Source of the DNA: Prevotella melaninogenica
GTDB lineage: Bacteria; Bacteroidota; Bacteroidia; Bacteroidales; Bacteroidaceae
Assembly (NCBI RefSeq): GCF_003609775.1
Contig: NZ_AP018050.1
Location: 992,001-1,056,000, forward strand
Direction of reading: 5' to 3'
DNA length: 64,000 nucleotides
Position numbers and translations under genes: made by a program. The notes under the pieces were generated by a model. It worked only from the letters and a program-made list of their open reading frames with translations, made no database searches and had not been told where the DNA came from. Shown piece by piece: positions 27,514-36,393 of the stretch (the stretch's first letter is position 1; each line of letters begins with the position of its first letter).

Positions 27514-27639
27514 AAATTTTATTTTTAGTTCTTATTGCAAAGATAGTAAGTTTTATCGATTATCGGAAGGATTATTCCCTTTTTCATTATTCAAATAAGA
27601 ATTTAACGTTGGGGACTTGCCACTTCCAAATAAAATAAT

Positions 27640-27647
27640 TAAATTTG
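27640..27647 (+). promoter_or_regulatory. -7 box directly before the HU-SPOR gene (TAAATTTG)
   Basis: TAnnTTTG ending 5 nt before the GTG start at 27653, with CTTG (27616-27619) 20 bp upstream as the -33 element. The upstream TTG at 27617 is therefore promoter, not start codon; the mRNA may be leaderless. Confidence 0.6.
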
Positions 27648-27652
27648 CAAAC

Positions 27653-28648
27653 GTGATAAAACTCGACCGACATATAGAGATCCTTCTGTTGGAGAATGAC
27701 TGTGTCATTGTCCCAGGCTTAGGTGGCTTTGTTGCCCATCATGTTTCAGCAAGATATGATGAGCAGGAAGGCTTGTTCCTGCCACCTTATCGTACGCTTG
27801 GCTTTAATGCACAGCTTAAAATGAATGACTCTTTGTTGGTGCAATCTTACGTAGATGCCTACGATTTAAGCTATCCTGAAGCTTTGCGACAGATAGAGAA
27901 TGAGGTTGATGAGATTTATCAAACATTAGATGAAGAAGGCTTATTTGAACTAAATGATCTTGGAAGTCTTTCAAGAAATAGCGATGGTAACTTAGAGTTC
28001 GAACCTTTTGAAAGTGGAATTCTTACGCCATTATATTATGGTTTGAGTAGCTTTAACTTCACTAAGTTTGTTGCAGAAAAGCAGACTGCATCTCCAACGA
28101 TAGAGGTTAAGACGCAAAAGCAGGGTTTAGTCTTTGTTGATGACTCTGATACAGCAAACAAACGTCTCAGTATCAGTATGCGTGCAGTACGCAATACAGC
28201 TGCAGCTGCAGTCTTCCTTACTGCGGTCTTCCTTGTTGCTTTCCCTGGTTCTAATCGTAAGGGTGTAAGTGATAAGCAGCAAATCAAGAGCGGAGTTCTT
28301 TATAATATCTTTGATTCTGACGACACGTCGAATGCTACTAAGCAGCTTAATACATTAACACCAGCAAGTCAGGTGTCAGGTGTAAAGCCCCAACAGACAA
28401 CTCCTACTAATTCTTCTCATTATTGGGCAATTGTTATGGCAAGTCACGTAACAGAGAGTAATGCGCGTGCTTTTGTTCATCGGTTGCACAAGAGTGGACT
28501 TACTGATGCTCGTGTTTATGAGGGTGCTGAAAGTATAAAGGTTCTTTATGGCTATTTCTCAAGTCAGAAGGAAGCTTATGAAAAGATGAAGTTTATCAAT
28601 AAAACTACTGAATTTAAGGAAGCTTGGGTGATAGAGATAGGAAAGTAA
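27653..28648 (+). CDS. CCDC81-type HU domain protein with SPOR domain
   Basis: 331 residues with a GTG start. The N-terminal about 140 residues contain LLLENDCVIVPGLGGFVAHH and LNDLGSLSRNSDGNLEFEPF, the CCDC81-like bacterial HU fold common in Bacteroidota. A transmembrane helix (AAAAVFLTAVFLVAFPG, about 183-199) follows, then a periplasmic SPOR domain at the C-terminus (HYWAIVMASHVTESNARAFV, VLYGYFSSQKEAYEKM) that binds denuded peptidoglycan at septa. This suggests a link between DNA or ligand binding in the cytoplasm and the division site; the link is inference. Confidence 0.82.
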   Translation: MIKLDRHIEILLLENDCVIVPGLGGFVAHHVSARYDEQEGLFLPPYRTLGFNAQLKMNDSLLVQSYVDAYDLSYPEALRQIENEVDEIYQTLDEEGLFELNDLGSLSRNSDGNLEFEPFESGILTPLYYGLSSFNFTKFVAEKQTASPTIEVKTQKQGLVFVDDSDTANKRLSISMRAVRNTAAAAVFLTAVFLVAFPGSNRKGVSDKQQIKSGVLYNIFDSDDTSNATKQLNTLTPASQVSGVKPQQTTPTNSSHYWAIVMASHVTESNARAFVHRLHKSGLTDARVYEGAESIKVLYGYFSSQKEAYEKMKFINKTTEFKEAWVIEIGK

Positions 28649-28776
28649 GACTGATTCTAATGCCTGCAAAGGATATGACTCGTTTACTTTTTTTCGTATA
28701 GAATCCAATACAATAAAGTTAAGAGCAAAGGTTTTTCATAGTTTGTGTATGTTTAGCCTTATTTGTTACTCCATGA

Positions 28777-28818
28777 GAGCCTCTTTATCCTCGTCTGAGG
28801 TGAGGGGCATTTTTATTA
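28777..28818 (+). terminator. Possible terminator after the HU-SPOR gene
   Basis: GCCTC and GAGGGGC arms around CCTCGTCTGAGG, followed by ATTTTTATT. It sits 130 bp after the stop and just ahead of the FHA gene, so it could also be a leader structure. Confidence 0.4.
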
Positions 28819-28834
28819 AAATTACTTTTATTAT

Positions 28835-29368
28835 ATGAAGCGTGTAAGATGTCCGAAGTGTGATAACTTCATAACTTTCGACGAAACAAAATATAAGTCT
28901 GGACAACGTCTTGTCTTTCAGTGTCCTCAATGTAGTAAAGAGTTTGGAATCCGTATAGGTGTTTCTAAACTTCGCAAGACACAAAAAGAGGAAAACGATG
29001 CTCCTATTGATGAAGCGTCAGAAGGCAAGTATGGCTCTCTTCATGTGATTGAAAATGTATTCCATTTTCGTCAGGTAATCCCACTGCAGATGGGTGAGAA
29101 TGTTATCGGACGTTATATGAAGGGGAATCCAATTAACTGTCCGATTGAGACAGTTGACCCAAGTGTCGACATGACTCATTGCTCTATTACTGTCAGCAAG
29201 AATAAGCAAGGAAAGTTACAATATGTATTGCGTGATGGACCATCTTATACAGGTACGTTTGTTGATAACGTGATTCTTGGTGACCGTGAGCGTCGTGTTA
29301 TAGAAGGTGGTACGCTCTTTACGATTGGTGCAACAAGTATTATTCTTCATACTCCAGATGAAGATTAA
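28835..29368 (+). CDS. Zinc-ribbon plus FHA domain protein
   Basis: 177 residues. An N-terminal zinc finger (VRCPKCDNFITF ... FQCPQCSKEFGIRI, two CxxC pairs, about residues 4-45) is followed by a forkhead-associated domain (about 70-170) with NVIGRY, MTHCSITVSKNKQGKLQYVL and TFVDNVILGDRE. FHA domains bind phosphothreonine peptides. No kinase gene adjoins it, so the partner is unknown. Confidence 0.82.
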   Translation: MKRVRCPKCDNFITFDETKYKSGQRLVFQCPQCSKEFGIRIGVSKLRKTQKEENDAPIDEASEGKYGSLHVIENVFHFRQVIPLQMGENVIGRYMKGNPINCPIETVDPSVDMTHCSITVSKNKQGKLQYVLRDGPSYTGTFVDNVILGDRERRVIEGGTLFTIGATSIILHTPDED

Positions 29369-29484
29369 GTTGTGAAAATACTTTACAATGATTGGGGTAA
29401 TTTACTCCTAAAAGTCTAAGAACGTACGTCTTTTTATCGACTTTGTAACTATCAGTATGTCAGTTTGTTGTAAACTCGTATTCT

Positions 29485-29594
29485 TAAAGGTGCTTAATAA
29501 GGGTTCAAAAGGGCGTTAGTTGGACTTCAAAAGGGCATCTTTTAGAAGCCAATATATGCCTAATTCGGATGCAATTAAGCGTTAACAAAAAATG
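29485..29594. repeat. 22-bp-period array, family 2, locus G
   Basis: Five consecutive units starting at 29485, 29507, 29529, 29551 and 29573. The core units read AAAAGGGCGTTAGTTGG.. and AAAAGGGCATCTTTTAG.., ending TTC, GCC or TGC; flanking units are degenerate. It lies in the 334-bp gap between the convergent FHA and DUF1573 genes, before the shared terminator hairpin. Confidence 0.82.
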
Positions 29595-29640
29595 AATTTC
29601 TGATTTTTTATTACAAAAGACTTGAGTGTGGAGTTTTTGT

Positions 29641-29692
29641 AAAATAATAAAGCCAGCTTTTACAGATACGTAAAAGCTGGCTTTATTATTTT
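29641..29692. terminator. Perfect 23-bp hairpin, bidirectional terminator
   Basis: A stem of 23 bp around a 6-nt loop (arms contain AAAGCCAGCTTTTAC and GTAAAAGCTGGCTTT) with A-run before and T-run after, so it can terminate on both strands. It sits directly after the DUF1573 stop (minus) and downstream of the FHA gene (plus). Confidence 0.9.
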
Positions 29693-29702
29693 ATTTATGG
29701 AC

Positions 29703-30089
29703 TTACTTGCCAGTCATGACACCTTCTATATACAGACGGGTCATTTCAACTTTTCCATTTGTACGTACGGTAATACTCTTCTTGAAGTGTCCTGGGAACT
29801 TACCTGTTCCGTTATAAGTCACGTCAATCGTACCTTTCTGACCTGGTGCAATCGGTTTCTTGTCATAGTTAGGAATGGTACATCCACAACTTGCAACAAT
29901 CTGATTAATCACCAATGGGGCTTTACCAACATTTGTAAATGTGAATGTTGTTTTGTGCACTGGGTTGTCGTCAGAGAAAGTACCGAAGTCGTAAGTTACC
30001 TTATCAAATTTAATTTCTGCCTGATTCTGTGCTACTGCGAATGTCAATCCGAAAACTAACATCACTGTCATTAATAAGAACTTTTTCAT
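29703..30089 (-). CDS. DUF1573 exported protein
   Basis: 128 residues with signal peptide (LLMTVMLVFGLTFAVAQ). One immunoglobulin-like DUF1573 domain with the typical NVGKAPLVINQIVASCGCTI (CGC motif) and GQKGTIDVTYNGTGKFPGHF. These small periplasmic proteins are widespread in Bacteroidota with unknown role. A minus-strand TACTTTTGC promoter box lies at about 30124-30133. Confidence 0.9.
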   Translation of the reverse strand: MKKFLLMTVMLVFGLTFAVAQNQAEIKFDKVTYDFGTFSDDNPVHKTTFTFTNVGKAPLVINQIVASCGCTIPNYDKKPIAPGQKGTIDVTYNGTGKFPGHFKKSITVRTNGKVEMTRLYIEGVMTGK

Positions 30090-30284
30090 GTCGTCTTTGT
30101 TTAATTGATATTTATTAAGTTCGATGCAAAAGTAATCAGAAAGTTTATAGTTTCACTAAAAATTCACAATAATTAAGGAGATATTGTTATTTTAACTCAT
30201 TTCTGCCTATTGTCTTAACAATAAAAGGTGTAGAACTTTCTTTATATTTTTATAAGGTGTTTCCCATTTTTAATTTAAAGTTCG

Positions 30285-30292
30285 TATCTTTG
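30285..30292 (+). promoter_or_regulatory. -7 box of aspS promoter (TATCTTTG)
   Basis: TATCTTTGC, 88 bp before the aspS ATG, giving a leader of about 80 nt. Confidence 0.6.
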
Positions 30293-30379
30293 CAGGAGAT
30301 TATTTAAACCTAACAATTGGAAGATGATTTTCCTTTTTGTTAATTGCAGAAGCAAAATATAATAAACATATAATAAGGT

Positions 30380-32137
30380 ATGTATAGAACAAATACTTGT
30401 GGAGAGCTGCGCCTTTCGGATGCAGGCAAAGAAGTAACCCTCGCTGGATGGGTACAGCGCGCACGTAAAATGGGAGGTATGACTTTTGTCGATCTTCGTG
30501 ACCGCTATGGTATTACCCAGTTAGTTTTCAATGAGGCCGATAATGCAGACCTTTGTGGCGAAGCTAACAAGTTAGGACGTGAATATTGTATCCAAGTTAA
30601 GGGTGTTGTCAATGAGCGTCAGAGTAAGAATAACAAGATTCCAACAGGTGATATAGAAATTATTGCCAAGGAATTGAAGGTACTTAGCAGTTCTGAGACT
30701 CCTCCTTTTACAATTGAAGATAACACAGACGGTGGTGATGACCTCCGTATGAAATATCGCTATTTAGACCTTCGTCGTGAGGCTGTGCGTAAGAACATGG
30801 AATTACGTCACCGCATGACGATTCTTATTCGTAACTTCCTCGACTCTGCACAGTTTATGGAAGTTGAGACTCCTATCCTCATTGGTTCAACACCAGAGGG
30901 TGCACGTGACTTCGTTGTACCATCACGTATGAACCCAGGTCAGTTCTATGCGCTTCCACAGAGTCCACAGACATTGAAGCAGTTGTTGATGGTTGCAGGT
31001 TTTGATCGCTACTTCCAGATTGCTAAGTGTTTCCGTGATGAGGACTTACGTGCTGACCGTCAGCCAGAGTTTACACAGATTGACTGTGAGATGTCATTTG
31101 TTGATCAGGATGATGTTATCAATCTGTTCGAGGAGATGGCGCGTCATCTTTTCCGCGAGATTCGTGGTGTAGAGCTTCCTAAATTGGAGCAGATGAAGTG
31201 GCACGATGCTATGAAACGTTTTGGTTCTGATAAGCCAGACTTGCGTTTTGGCATGGAGTTCGTAGAGTTGATGGACGACTTGAAGGGTACAGGTTCTTTC
31301 TCTGTATTTGATGAGGCTGCTTATATCGGTGGTATTGTTGTGCCTGGTTGTGCTGAATATAGCCGCAAGCAACTCAACGAATTGACTGACTTTGTGAAGC
31401 GTCCTCAGGTAGGTGCTCAGGGCCTTGTATTTATCAAGTACAATGCAGATGGTACTATTAAGAGTTCTATCGATAAGTTCTATACAGAGGAGCAGTTGCT
31501 GAAAGTTAAGGAAACAACAGGTGCCAAGGATGGCGACCTTGTGCTGATTCTTTCTGGTGACAATGTTAGAAAGACACGTGTTCAACTCTGTTCTTTACGT
31601 CTTGAGATGGGTGATCGTTTAGGTCTTCGCGATAAGAACGTATTTAAGTGTCTATGGATTGTTGACTTCCCATTGTTTGAGTGGAGCGATGAAGAGCAGC
31701 GTTTGATGGCAACTCACCACCCATTTACTATGCCTCATCCTGATGATATCCAGTTGCTGGATGAGCATCCAGAGCAGGTTCGAGCAAAGGCATACGACTT
31801 TGTATGTAATGGTATTGAAGTTGGTGGTGGCTCACTTCGTATTCACGATACTCAGTTGCAGGAGAAGATGTTTGAGGTTCTCGGCTTTACACCAGAGAGT
31901 GCTAAGGCACAGTTTGGCTTCTTGATGAATGCTTTCAAGTATGGTGCACCACCTCATGCAGGTCTTGCTTTCGGTCTTGATCGCTTTGTTAGCATTATGG
32001 CTGGTCTCGATTCAATCCGTGACTGTATCGCATTCCCTAAGAATAATAGTGGCCGTGATGTCATGTTGGATGCTCCTTCGTTTATCGATCAGAAGCAATT
32101 GGACGAGTTGGAAATCAAGTTAGATTTGAAGGCATAA
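30380..32137 (+). CDS. aspS: Aspartyl-tRNA synthetase
   Basis: 585 residues, the usual size of bacterial AspRS with its GAD insertion domain. An OB-fold anticodon domain ([20 protein letters not shown]) is followed by class II motifs: [40 protein letters not shown] (motif 2) and [15 protein letters not shown] (motif 3). Charges tRNA-Asp in the cytoplasm. Long 242-bp gap downstream contains the promoter of the next gene. Confidence 0.97.
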   Translation: MYRTNTCGELRLSDAGKEVTLAGWVQRARKMGGMTFVDLRDRYGITQLVFNEADNADLCGEANKLGREYCIQVKGVVNERQSKNNKIPTGDIEIIAKELKVLSSSETPPFTIEDNTDGGDDLRMKYRYLDLRREAVRKNMELRHRMTILIRNFLDSAQFMEVETPILIGSTPEGARDFVVPSRMNPGQFYALPQSPQTLKQLLMVAGFDRYFQIAKCFRDEDLRADRQPEFTQIDCEMSFVDQDDVINLFEEMARHLFREIRGVELPKLEQMKWHDAMKRFGSDKPDLRFGMEFVELMDDLKGTGSFSVFDEAAYIGGIVVPGCAEYSRKQLNELTDFVKRPQVGAQGLVFIKYNADGTIKSSIDKFYTEEQLLKVKETTGAKDGDLVLILSGDNVRKTRVQLCSLRLEMGDRLGLRDKNVFKCLWIVDFPLFEWSDEEQRLMATHHPFTMPHPDDIQLLDEHPEQVRAKAYDFVCNGIEVGGGSLRIHDTQLQEKMFEVLGFTPESAKAQFGFLMNAFKYGAPPHAGLAFGLDRFVSIMAGLDSIRDCIAFPKNNSGRDVMLDAPSFIDQKQLDELEIKLDLKA

Positions 32138-32220
32138 TACTCTTTTTGGTTGACTTATGTCAATAAATTGTTACTTAAGGAGTTAAAGCGTTCATTATCT
32201 GTTACTTTTCGTCGTAAGTA

Positions 32221-32252
32221 TTTGATACTTTGGATTATTTGATGTACTTTTG
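32221..32252 (+). promoter_or_regulatory. Promoter with TTTG-N20-TACTTTTG in front of the DUF2582 gene
   Basis: TTTG (32221-32224) and TACTTTTG (32245-32252) with exactly 20 bp between. The leader to the ATG at 32380 is about 120 nt and holds no structure I recognise. Confidence 0.7.
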
Positions 32253-32379
32253 CAACAAATAAATAGCATTCAACTGAAGAAAACTAATAATTTCTTTTGT
32301 GCGTATGCATTACTTTAGCAGATAAGTACAAATATATAATTATTCGATTGCTTGAACGAGACTTTAATTGTATAAAACT

Positions 32380-32661
32380 ATGACAGAAAAGAAAGAAGTT
32401 AAGTCTGCTCCTAAAGCAGCAAAGAAGGCTCCTGCAAAGAAAGCTCCTGCAAAGAAGGTAGTTGTAGCTATTAACGCAGAGAATGTCGGTTTTAAGGCTG
32501 GCGATGTTTACAATGCTCTTGCTGCTGAGGCTAAGGCCTTGACAGTTGCTGAGATTGCTAAGGCTGCTAATATTAGCACTGAGGAGGTTTATCTCGGTAT
32601 TGGCTGGCTCTTTAAGGAGGGTAAAGTTAAAGGTGAAGACGGCAAAGTTGCTCTTGCTTAA
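32380..32661 (+). CDS. Winged-helix DUF2582 protein with histone H1-like basic tail
   Basis: 93 residues. The N-terminal about 30 residues are a Lys/Ala/Pro-rich tail (KAAKKAPAKKAPAKK), like histone H1 tails; the rest (AGDVYNALAAEAKALTVAEI, then NISTEEVYLGIGWLFKEGKV) is a DUF2582 winged helix. A TTG four codons upstream is rejected in favour of the ATG at 32380. It is a probable nucleoid-associated or regulatory DNA-binding protein. A terminator-like hairpin follows before the next ORF. Confidence 0.8.
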   Translation: MTEKKEVKSAPKAAKKAPAKKAPAKKVVVAINAENVGFKAGDVYNALAAEAKALTVAEIAKAANISTEEVYLGIGWLFKEGKVKGEDGKVALA

Positions 32662-32682
32662 TTAGAGTAATTACTATAACAC

Positions 32683-32726
32683 AGGAGGGGAGTCTGTATA
32701 ATAAAGGTATAGGCTCCCTTTTTTGT
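32683..32726 (+). terminator. Terminator between the DUF2582 gene and the next gene
   Basis: GGGAGTCTGTATA pairs with TATAGGCTCCC (one G-T pair) and is followed by TTTTTT. The next ATG starts directly after, so read-through would feed it. Confidence 0.7.
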
Positions 32727-33056
32727 ATGCAATACGACAAAGAAATATTACGGGTTCTTGCTGAGGCAGGTAGCGAGGGACTTTCTGTACAGAAAATCTC
32801 CCGTCATGTTTTTAATGCTTGTAATTCTCTTTTCAATTCGCTTAATCAAGAAGATGTACATAAGTATGTACAGATGTATCTCTTGAAGAATAGCAAGTCT
32901 TGTAACTCTCTTATTGAAAAGAGTAGGAAAGGAGTTTATCGACTTAATGAGAGTAATCAATTGTCTCAACAACTCATTCTTCAGTTTCATGACGAGGTAG
33001 AAACCCCTAAAGAGAAGCCTGCTGAAGATCAAAGTCTGAGCTTATTTGATTTTTAA
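32727..33056 (+). CDS. Small helix-turn-helix-like protein, function unknown
   Basis: 109 residues. The N-terminal two thirds (DKEILRVLAEAGSEGLSVQK, then YVQMYLLKNSKSCNSLIEK) resembles a HARE/winged-helix module, and the C-terminus is acidic (DQSLSLFDF). Similar short proteins are conserved in Bacteroidales; function is unknown. It begins immediately after a terminator-like hairpin and precedes manC by 129 bp. Confidence 0.7.
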   Translation: MQYDKEILRVLAEAGSEGLSVQKISRHVFNACNSLFNSLNQEDVHKYVQMYLLKNSKSCNSLIEKSRKGVYRLNESNQLSQQLILQFHDEVETPKEKPAEDQSLSLFDF

Positions 33057-33147
33057 TTTTATAGCTTTCTTTTCTTAGTTCTTCTTACTTAATACCACTA
33101 AAAAAGAAAAAGCCACAGTATTAATTGTCGTTATTCATTTTTATTTG

Positions 33148-33155
33148 TATATTTG
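33148..33155 (+). promoter_or_regulatory. -7 box of manC promoter (TATATTTG)
   Basis: TATATTTGC, 30 bp before the manC ATG. Confidence 0.55.
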
Positions 33156-33184
33156 CAATCATATTAATTTTTTGATAAATAGTT

Positions 33185-34252
33185 ATGGCGCAAACAGATA
33201 ATCATCTTGTCATTATGGCAGGTGGCGTAGGCGGTAGATTCTGGCCGATGAGTACTGCAGACTGTCCTAAGCAGTTTATTGATGTTTTAGGAGTAGGTAG
33301 ATCACTTATCCAGTTGACCTATGATCGCTTTGCAGGTGTTGTTCCTTCTGACAATGTGTGGGTTGTCACGAACCAAAAGTATGTCTCTTTGGTTCATGAA
33401 CAGCTCCCAGAGATTCCTTTGAATCATATTCTGAGCGAGCCTTGTCGTCGTAATACAGCACCTTGTATTGCATACGTGAGTTGGCGTATCAAGAAAGAGA
33501 ACCCAAAGGCTAATATTGTGGTGTCGCCAAGTGATCATATTGTAACCAATGAAGCAGAGTTTAAGCGTGTAATCACTAACTGCTTGAAGTTTACCGCAGA
33601 GACTGATGCTGTGGTTACTTTGGGTATGAAACCAACACGTCCAGAAACGGGTTATGGCTATATACAAGCTGATCTTTCAACTGCTTCAGCGCGTAATCGT
33701 GAGATTTATCGTGTAGATCAGTTCCGTGAGAAGCCTGATTTATCAACAGCTGAGCAATATATTAAGCAGAATAACTTCTTTTGGAATGCAGGAATCTTTA
33801 TTTGGAGTGCCTCTACTATTGTTAATGCTTTCCGTATCTATCAACCAAGTATAGCAAGAATTTTTGAGCGTATCATGGATGTTTTGGATACTGCAGATGA
33901 GCAACGCGTGATTGATGAGGTATATCCTGAATGTGAGAATATCTCTGTTGATTATGCTATTATGGAAAAGGCTGAGGAGATATTTGTTTGTCCTGCAGAC
34001 TTCGGGTGGAGTGATTTAGGAACTTGGGGCTCGTTGCTTGCTCAGACACAACATGATATTTACGGTAATGCTGTTATTGGTAATGATGTTCATCTGTTTG
34101 ATAGTAAGAACTGTATTGTACATACAACGGAGGAACGTAAGGTGGTTATCCAAGGACTTGATGGCTATATTGTAGCTGAACAAGATGGCAAATTGCTTAT
34201 CTGTCGCCTCTCAGAAGAGCAGCGTTTGAAGCAGTTTACGGGTGAAGGATAA
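33185..34252 (+). CDS. manC: Mannose-1-phosphate guanylyltransferase
   Basis: 355 residues, single-domain nucleotidyltransferase. N-terminal pyrophosphorylase signature GGVGGRFWPMSTADCPKQF, SDHIVTNEAEF, NAGIFIWSAS and a C-terminal strand region. It forms GDP-mannose from mannose-1-phosphate and GTP, for glycans and GDP-fucose. It lacks the fused phosphomannose isomerase domain of longer ManC/AlgA proteins. No other GDP-mannose gene is adjacent. Confidence 0.94.
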   Translation: MAQTDNHLVIMAGGVGGRFWPMSTADCPKQFIDVLGVGRSLIQLTYDRFAGVVPSDNVWVVTNQKYVSLVHEQLPEIPLNHILSEPCRRNTAPCIAYVSWRIKKENPKANIVVSPSDHIVTNEAEFKRVITNCLKFTAETDAVVTLGMKPTRPETGYGYIQADLSTASARNREIYRVDQFREKPDLSTAEQYIKQNNFFWNAGIFIWSASTIVNAFRIYQPSIARIFERIMDVLDTADEQRVIDEVYPECENISVDYAIMEKAEEIFVCPADFGWSDLGTWGSLLAQTQHDIYGNAVIGNDVHLFDSKNCIVHTTEERKVVIQGLDGYIVAEQDGKLLICRLSEEQRLKQFTGEG

Positions 34253-34285
34253 GTTTGCTTGATTTGAAATTATAAGTAAATAGTT

Positions 34286-34335
34286 TGCGTAGGTGCTGGT
34301 TTTAGATACTGGTCCTACGCATATCTCTTTTATGG
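34286..34335 (+). terminator. Probable terminator after manC
   Basis: TGCGTAGG (34286-34293) pairs with CCTACGCA (34314-34321) and is followed by a T-rich stretch. Confidence 0.65.
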
Positions 34336-34433
34336 TAGGAGGTTAGTTCAGAACGTTCTTATTGAAAGTTCAATTATTTAAATGCTTGTCGTTTGATTGA
34401 GTCGACCATCTCGTTATTCTTATTCTGATGTTA

Positions 34434-34508
34434 TGTTGAGTGGTGTTAGGCCTCCGCACCATTGGTGTTTAGCCTCCGCACGCCTCGTGCTGGGCGTTCG
34501 CACATAGA
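34434..34508. repeat. 22-bp-period dyad array, family 1, locus D
   Basis: Dyads GCACCATTGGTGT (34456-34468) and GCACGCCTCGTGC (34478-34490), half-units before (ending TGGTGT at 34446) and after (GCAC from 34500), spacers TAGGCCTCC, TTAGCCTCC and TGGGCGTTC, all in 22-bp register. It lies about 110 bp before the phytase-like gene, in the 362-bp gap after manC; apart from the terminator nothing else is seen there. Confidence 0.9.
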
Positions 34509-34614
34509 TTAGAAAAGGTAGGGAACTTGCTAATAGTTCTTCTACTATATTATAAGACTTCAATGATTACATAAGTTGAGAAGTGTTTGTCAGACGATTT
34601 GAAATTAAATATTC

Positions 34615-35646
34615 ATGATTATGATACCAAAGCTTAAGTTGATTATATTCTTTGTTTTATGTTTTCCATTTACACTCTTTGCGCAGATTCCACAACTTGT
34701 GCGAATTAATCCGCAGCACTATTTTCAACGAACAGTTCCAAAGGGGAATTATAGTGGATTGACATGGTTGGGAGCTAATTGCTATGCTGTGGTTTCAGAT
34801 AAGACTGCACAAAGTGGTTTCTTTCTCTTTCGTATAGAGATAGATTCTGTTAGTGGAGATATTAAAGAGGTCGTGAATGATGGCTTTCAGTCGTCGGGGG
34901 AGGCGAATAAAGATGAAGAGGGAATAGCTTTTTTTCCTAAGGACAGTACGTTGTTAATATCTCGTGAGGCAGATAGTAGAATCTTGGAATATGACATGAA
35001 TGGTAAACTGACAGGTAGAGAGTTAGCTATACCTTCTATTTTCAGCATAGCTACACCAGCATATAGCTTTGAAGCATTAACTTACAATGCTCATACTCAT
35101 CGTTTTTGGACAACTTCTGAAAGTACATTGAAGCCAGATGGGCAACAAGCTAATGCAACGAATCAAGTGAAGAATCGGCTTCGTTTTCAGAGTTTTGATG
35201 ACTCTTTTGCTCCACAGGAACAATATGCCTATTTAATGGATGTGGCGGAGAATAATCCTTCTGCTTCTAATTATGCAATGGGTGTACCAGCAATGACAGC
35301 CTTAGATGATGGAAAGTTGCTTGTTTTAGAGCGTGAATTCTTAGTGACTTCAAGTAAGATAGGATCGTTTGTAGAGAATAAGATTTATTGTGTAAACCCT
35401 GCTCAGTCTATATCTATCAGTCAAGAAAAAGAGCTTGATACTGATAGCCCGTATATGCAGAAAACATTGATTGCAGCGTGGAAAACCTCATTGGGATTGC
35501 TCCGTCAGAATCTTGCTAATTATGAAGGTATGTGTCTTGGCCCCCGCCTTGCAGACGGAAGCCAAGTTATAGTACTTTGTGCTGACAGCCAAGATCAATA
35601 TGGTGGTGTTCTTCGCGATTGGTTTCGTACGATTATTATTCGATGA
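34615..35646 (+). CDS. Phytase-like / esterase-like family exported protein
   Basis: 343 residues with a signal peptide (LKLIIFFVLCFPFTLFAQ). The mature part resembles the esterase-like activity of phytase family (PF13449): SGLTWLGANCYAVVSDKTAQ, KDEEGIAFFPKDSTLLISRE, FEALTYNAHTHRFWTTSEST and NYEGMCLGPRLADGSQ. Probably a periplasmic beta-propeller hydrolase; actual substrate unknown. It is convergent with the sigma-factor gene, 24 bp away. Confidence 0.82.
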   Translation: MIMIPKLKLIIFFVLCFPFTLFAQIPQLVRINPQHYFQRTVPKGNYSGLTWLGANCYAVVSDKTAQSGFFLFRIEIDSVSGDIKEVVNDGFQSSGEANKDEEGIAFFPKDSTLLISREADSRILEYDMNGKLTGRELAIPSIFSIATPAYSFEALTYNAHTHRFWTTSESTLKPDGQQANATNQVKNRLRFQSFDDSFAPQEQYAYLMDVAENNPSASNYAMGVPAMTALDDGKLLVLEREFLVTSSKIGSFVENKIYCVNPAQSISISQEKELDTDSPYMQKTLIAAWKTSLGLLRQNLANYEGMCLGPRLADGSQVIVLCADSQDQYGGVLRDWFRTIIIR

Positions 35647-35670
35647 ACTTCATTCGGTTTAGCGCAGCAG

Positions 35671-36357
35671 TTATTTCATCTTCTTATGAAGTTTGCGCAA
35701 AGCCTTGTCACGAATCTGTCTTACACGCTCACGCTTTAGTCCCATATCCTCTGCAATCTCAGCCATAGTATAGTGTGCCCCAGCTAAGCCATAGATATAG
35801 GTGATAACATGTTTCTCACGATCATCAAGTATATCTAAGCCTTTTTGAATCTCATTACTGAGGATTTCTTGGTTAAGATGTTCATCTGCATGCTTTGCAT
35901 TCTCATTCTCAAGGATATGTTGTAGTGTGAAATTATTACTACTACCTACAGGTACTGGCTGGTCAATAGAGATGGCACGTGAACGTTTCTGTTCAAATCT
36001 ACTTGTCTCGTTTTTAGGGAGTTTATAGAGTGTAGCCTGCTCCTTGATAGCCTCCTCCATGGCATTACGGATATATGGAGCTGCAAAGACAACAAAGCGC
36101 ACACCTCTTGAACCGTCAAACTTCTGTGCAGCATACATCATCCCAATATTTCCCTCGCTGATAAGGTCGTCTTCTCCCAATCCACAATTACGATATTGAT
36201 GTGCCAAGGAAACAACAAACTTCAAGTTAGCCTTGGTCAGTTTCTCCAAGGCTCTTGCGTCGCCAACCTTTATTTTTTCAGCTAATTCCTGCTCTTCTTT
36301 ATCTGAAAGAAGCTGCTCATTAGCTATATCTTCAATGTATTTTTCGTTTGAAGTCAT
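35671..36357 (-). CDS. Sigma-70 family factor lacking region 3
   Basis: 228 residues. Region 1.2 (about 5-35), region 2 (about 36-118: LEKLTKANLKFVVSLAHQYR, GLGEDDLISEGNIGMMYAAQ) and region 4 (about 165-225: DDREKHVITYIYGLAGAHYT, LKRERVRQIRDKALRKL) are clear. Between them only about 45 residues remain, without the usual region 3 helices, so it is smaller than the primary sigma (about 287 residues in this phylum). It is probably an alternative sigma. It is last in a probable glnS-TPR-dedA-sigma operon. Confidence 0.85.
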   Translation of the reverse strand: MTSNEKYIEDIANEQLLSDKEEQELAEKIKVGDARALEKLTKANLKFVVSLAHQYRNCGLGEDDLISEGNIGMMYAAQKFDGSRGVRFVVFAAPYIRNAMEEAIKEQATLYKLPKNETSRFEQKRSRAISIDQPVPVGSSNNFTLQHILENENAKHADEHLNQEILSNEIQKGLDILDDREKHVITYIYGLAGAHYTMAEIAEDMGLKRERVRQIRDKALRKLHKKMK

Positions 36358-36393
36358 AACAAGGAGTTTTTAAGTGAATATCGGTATATAGCG

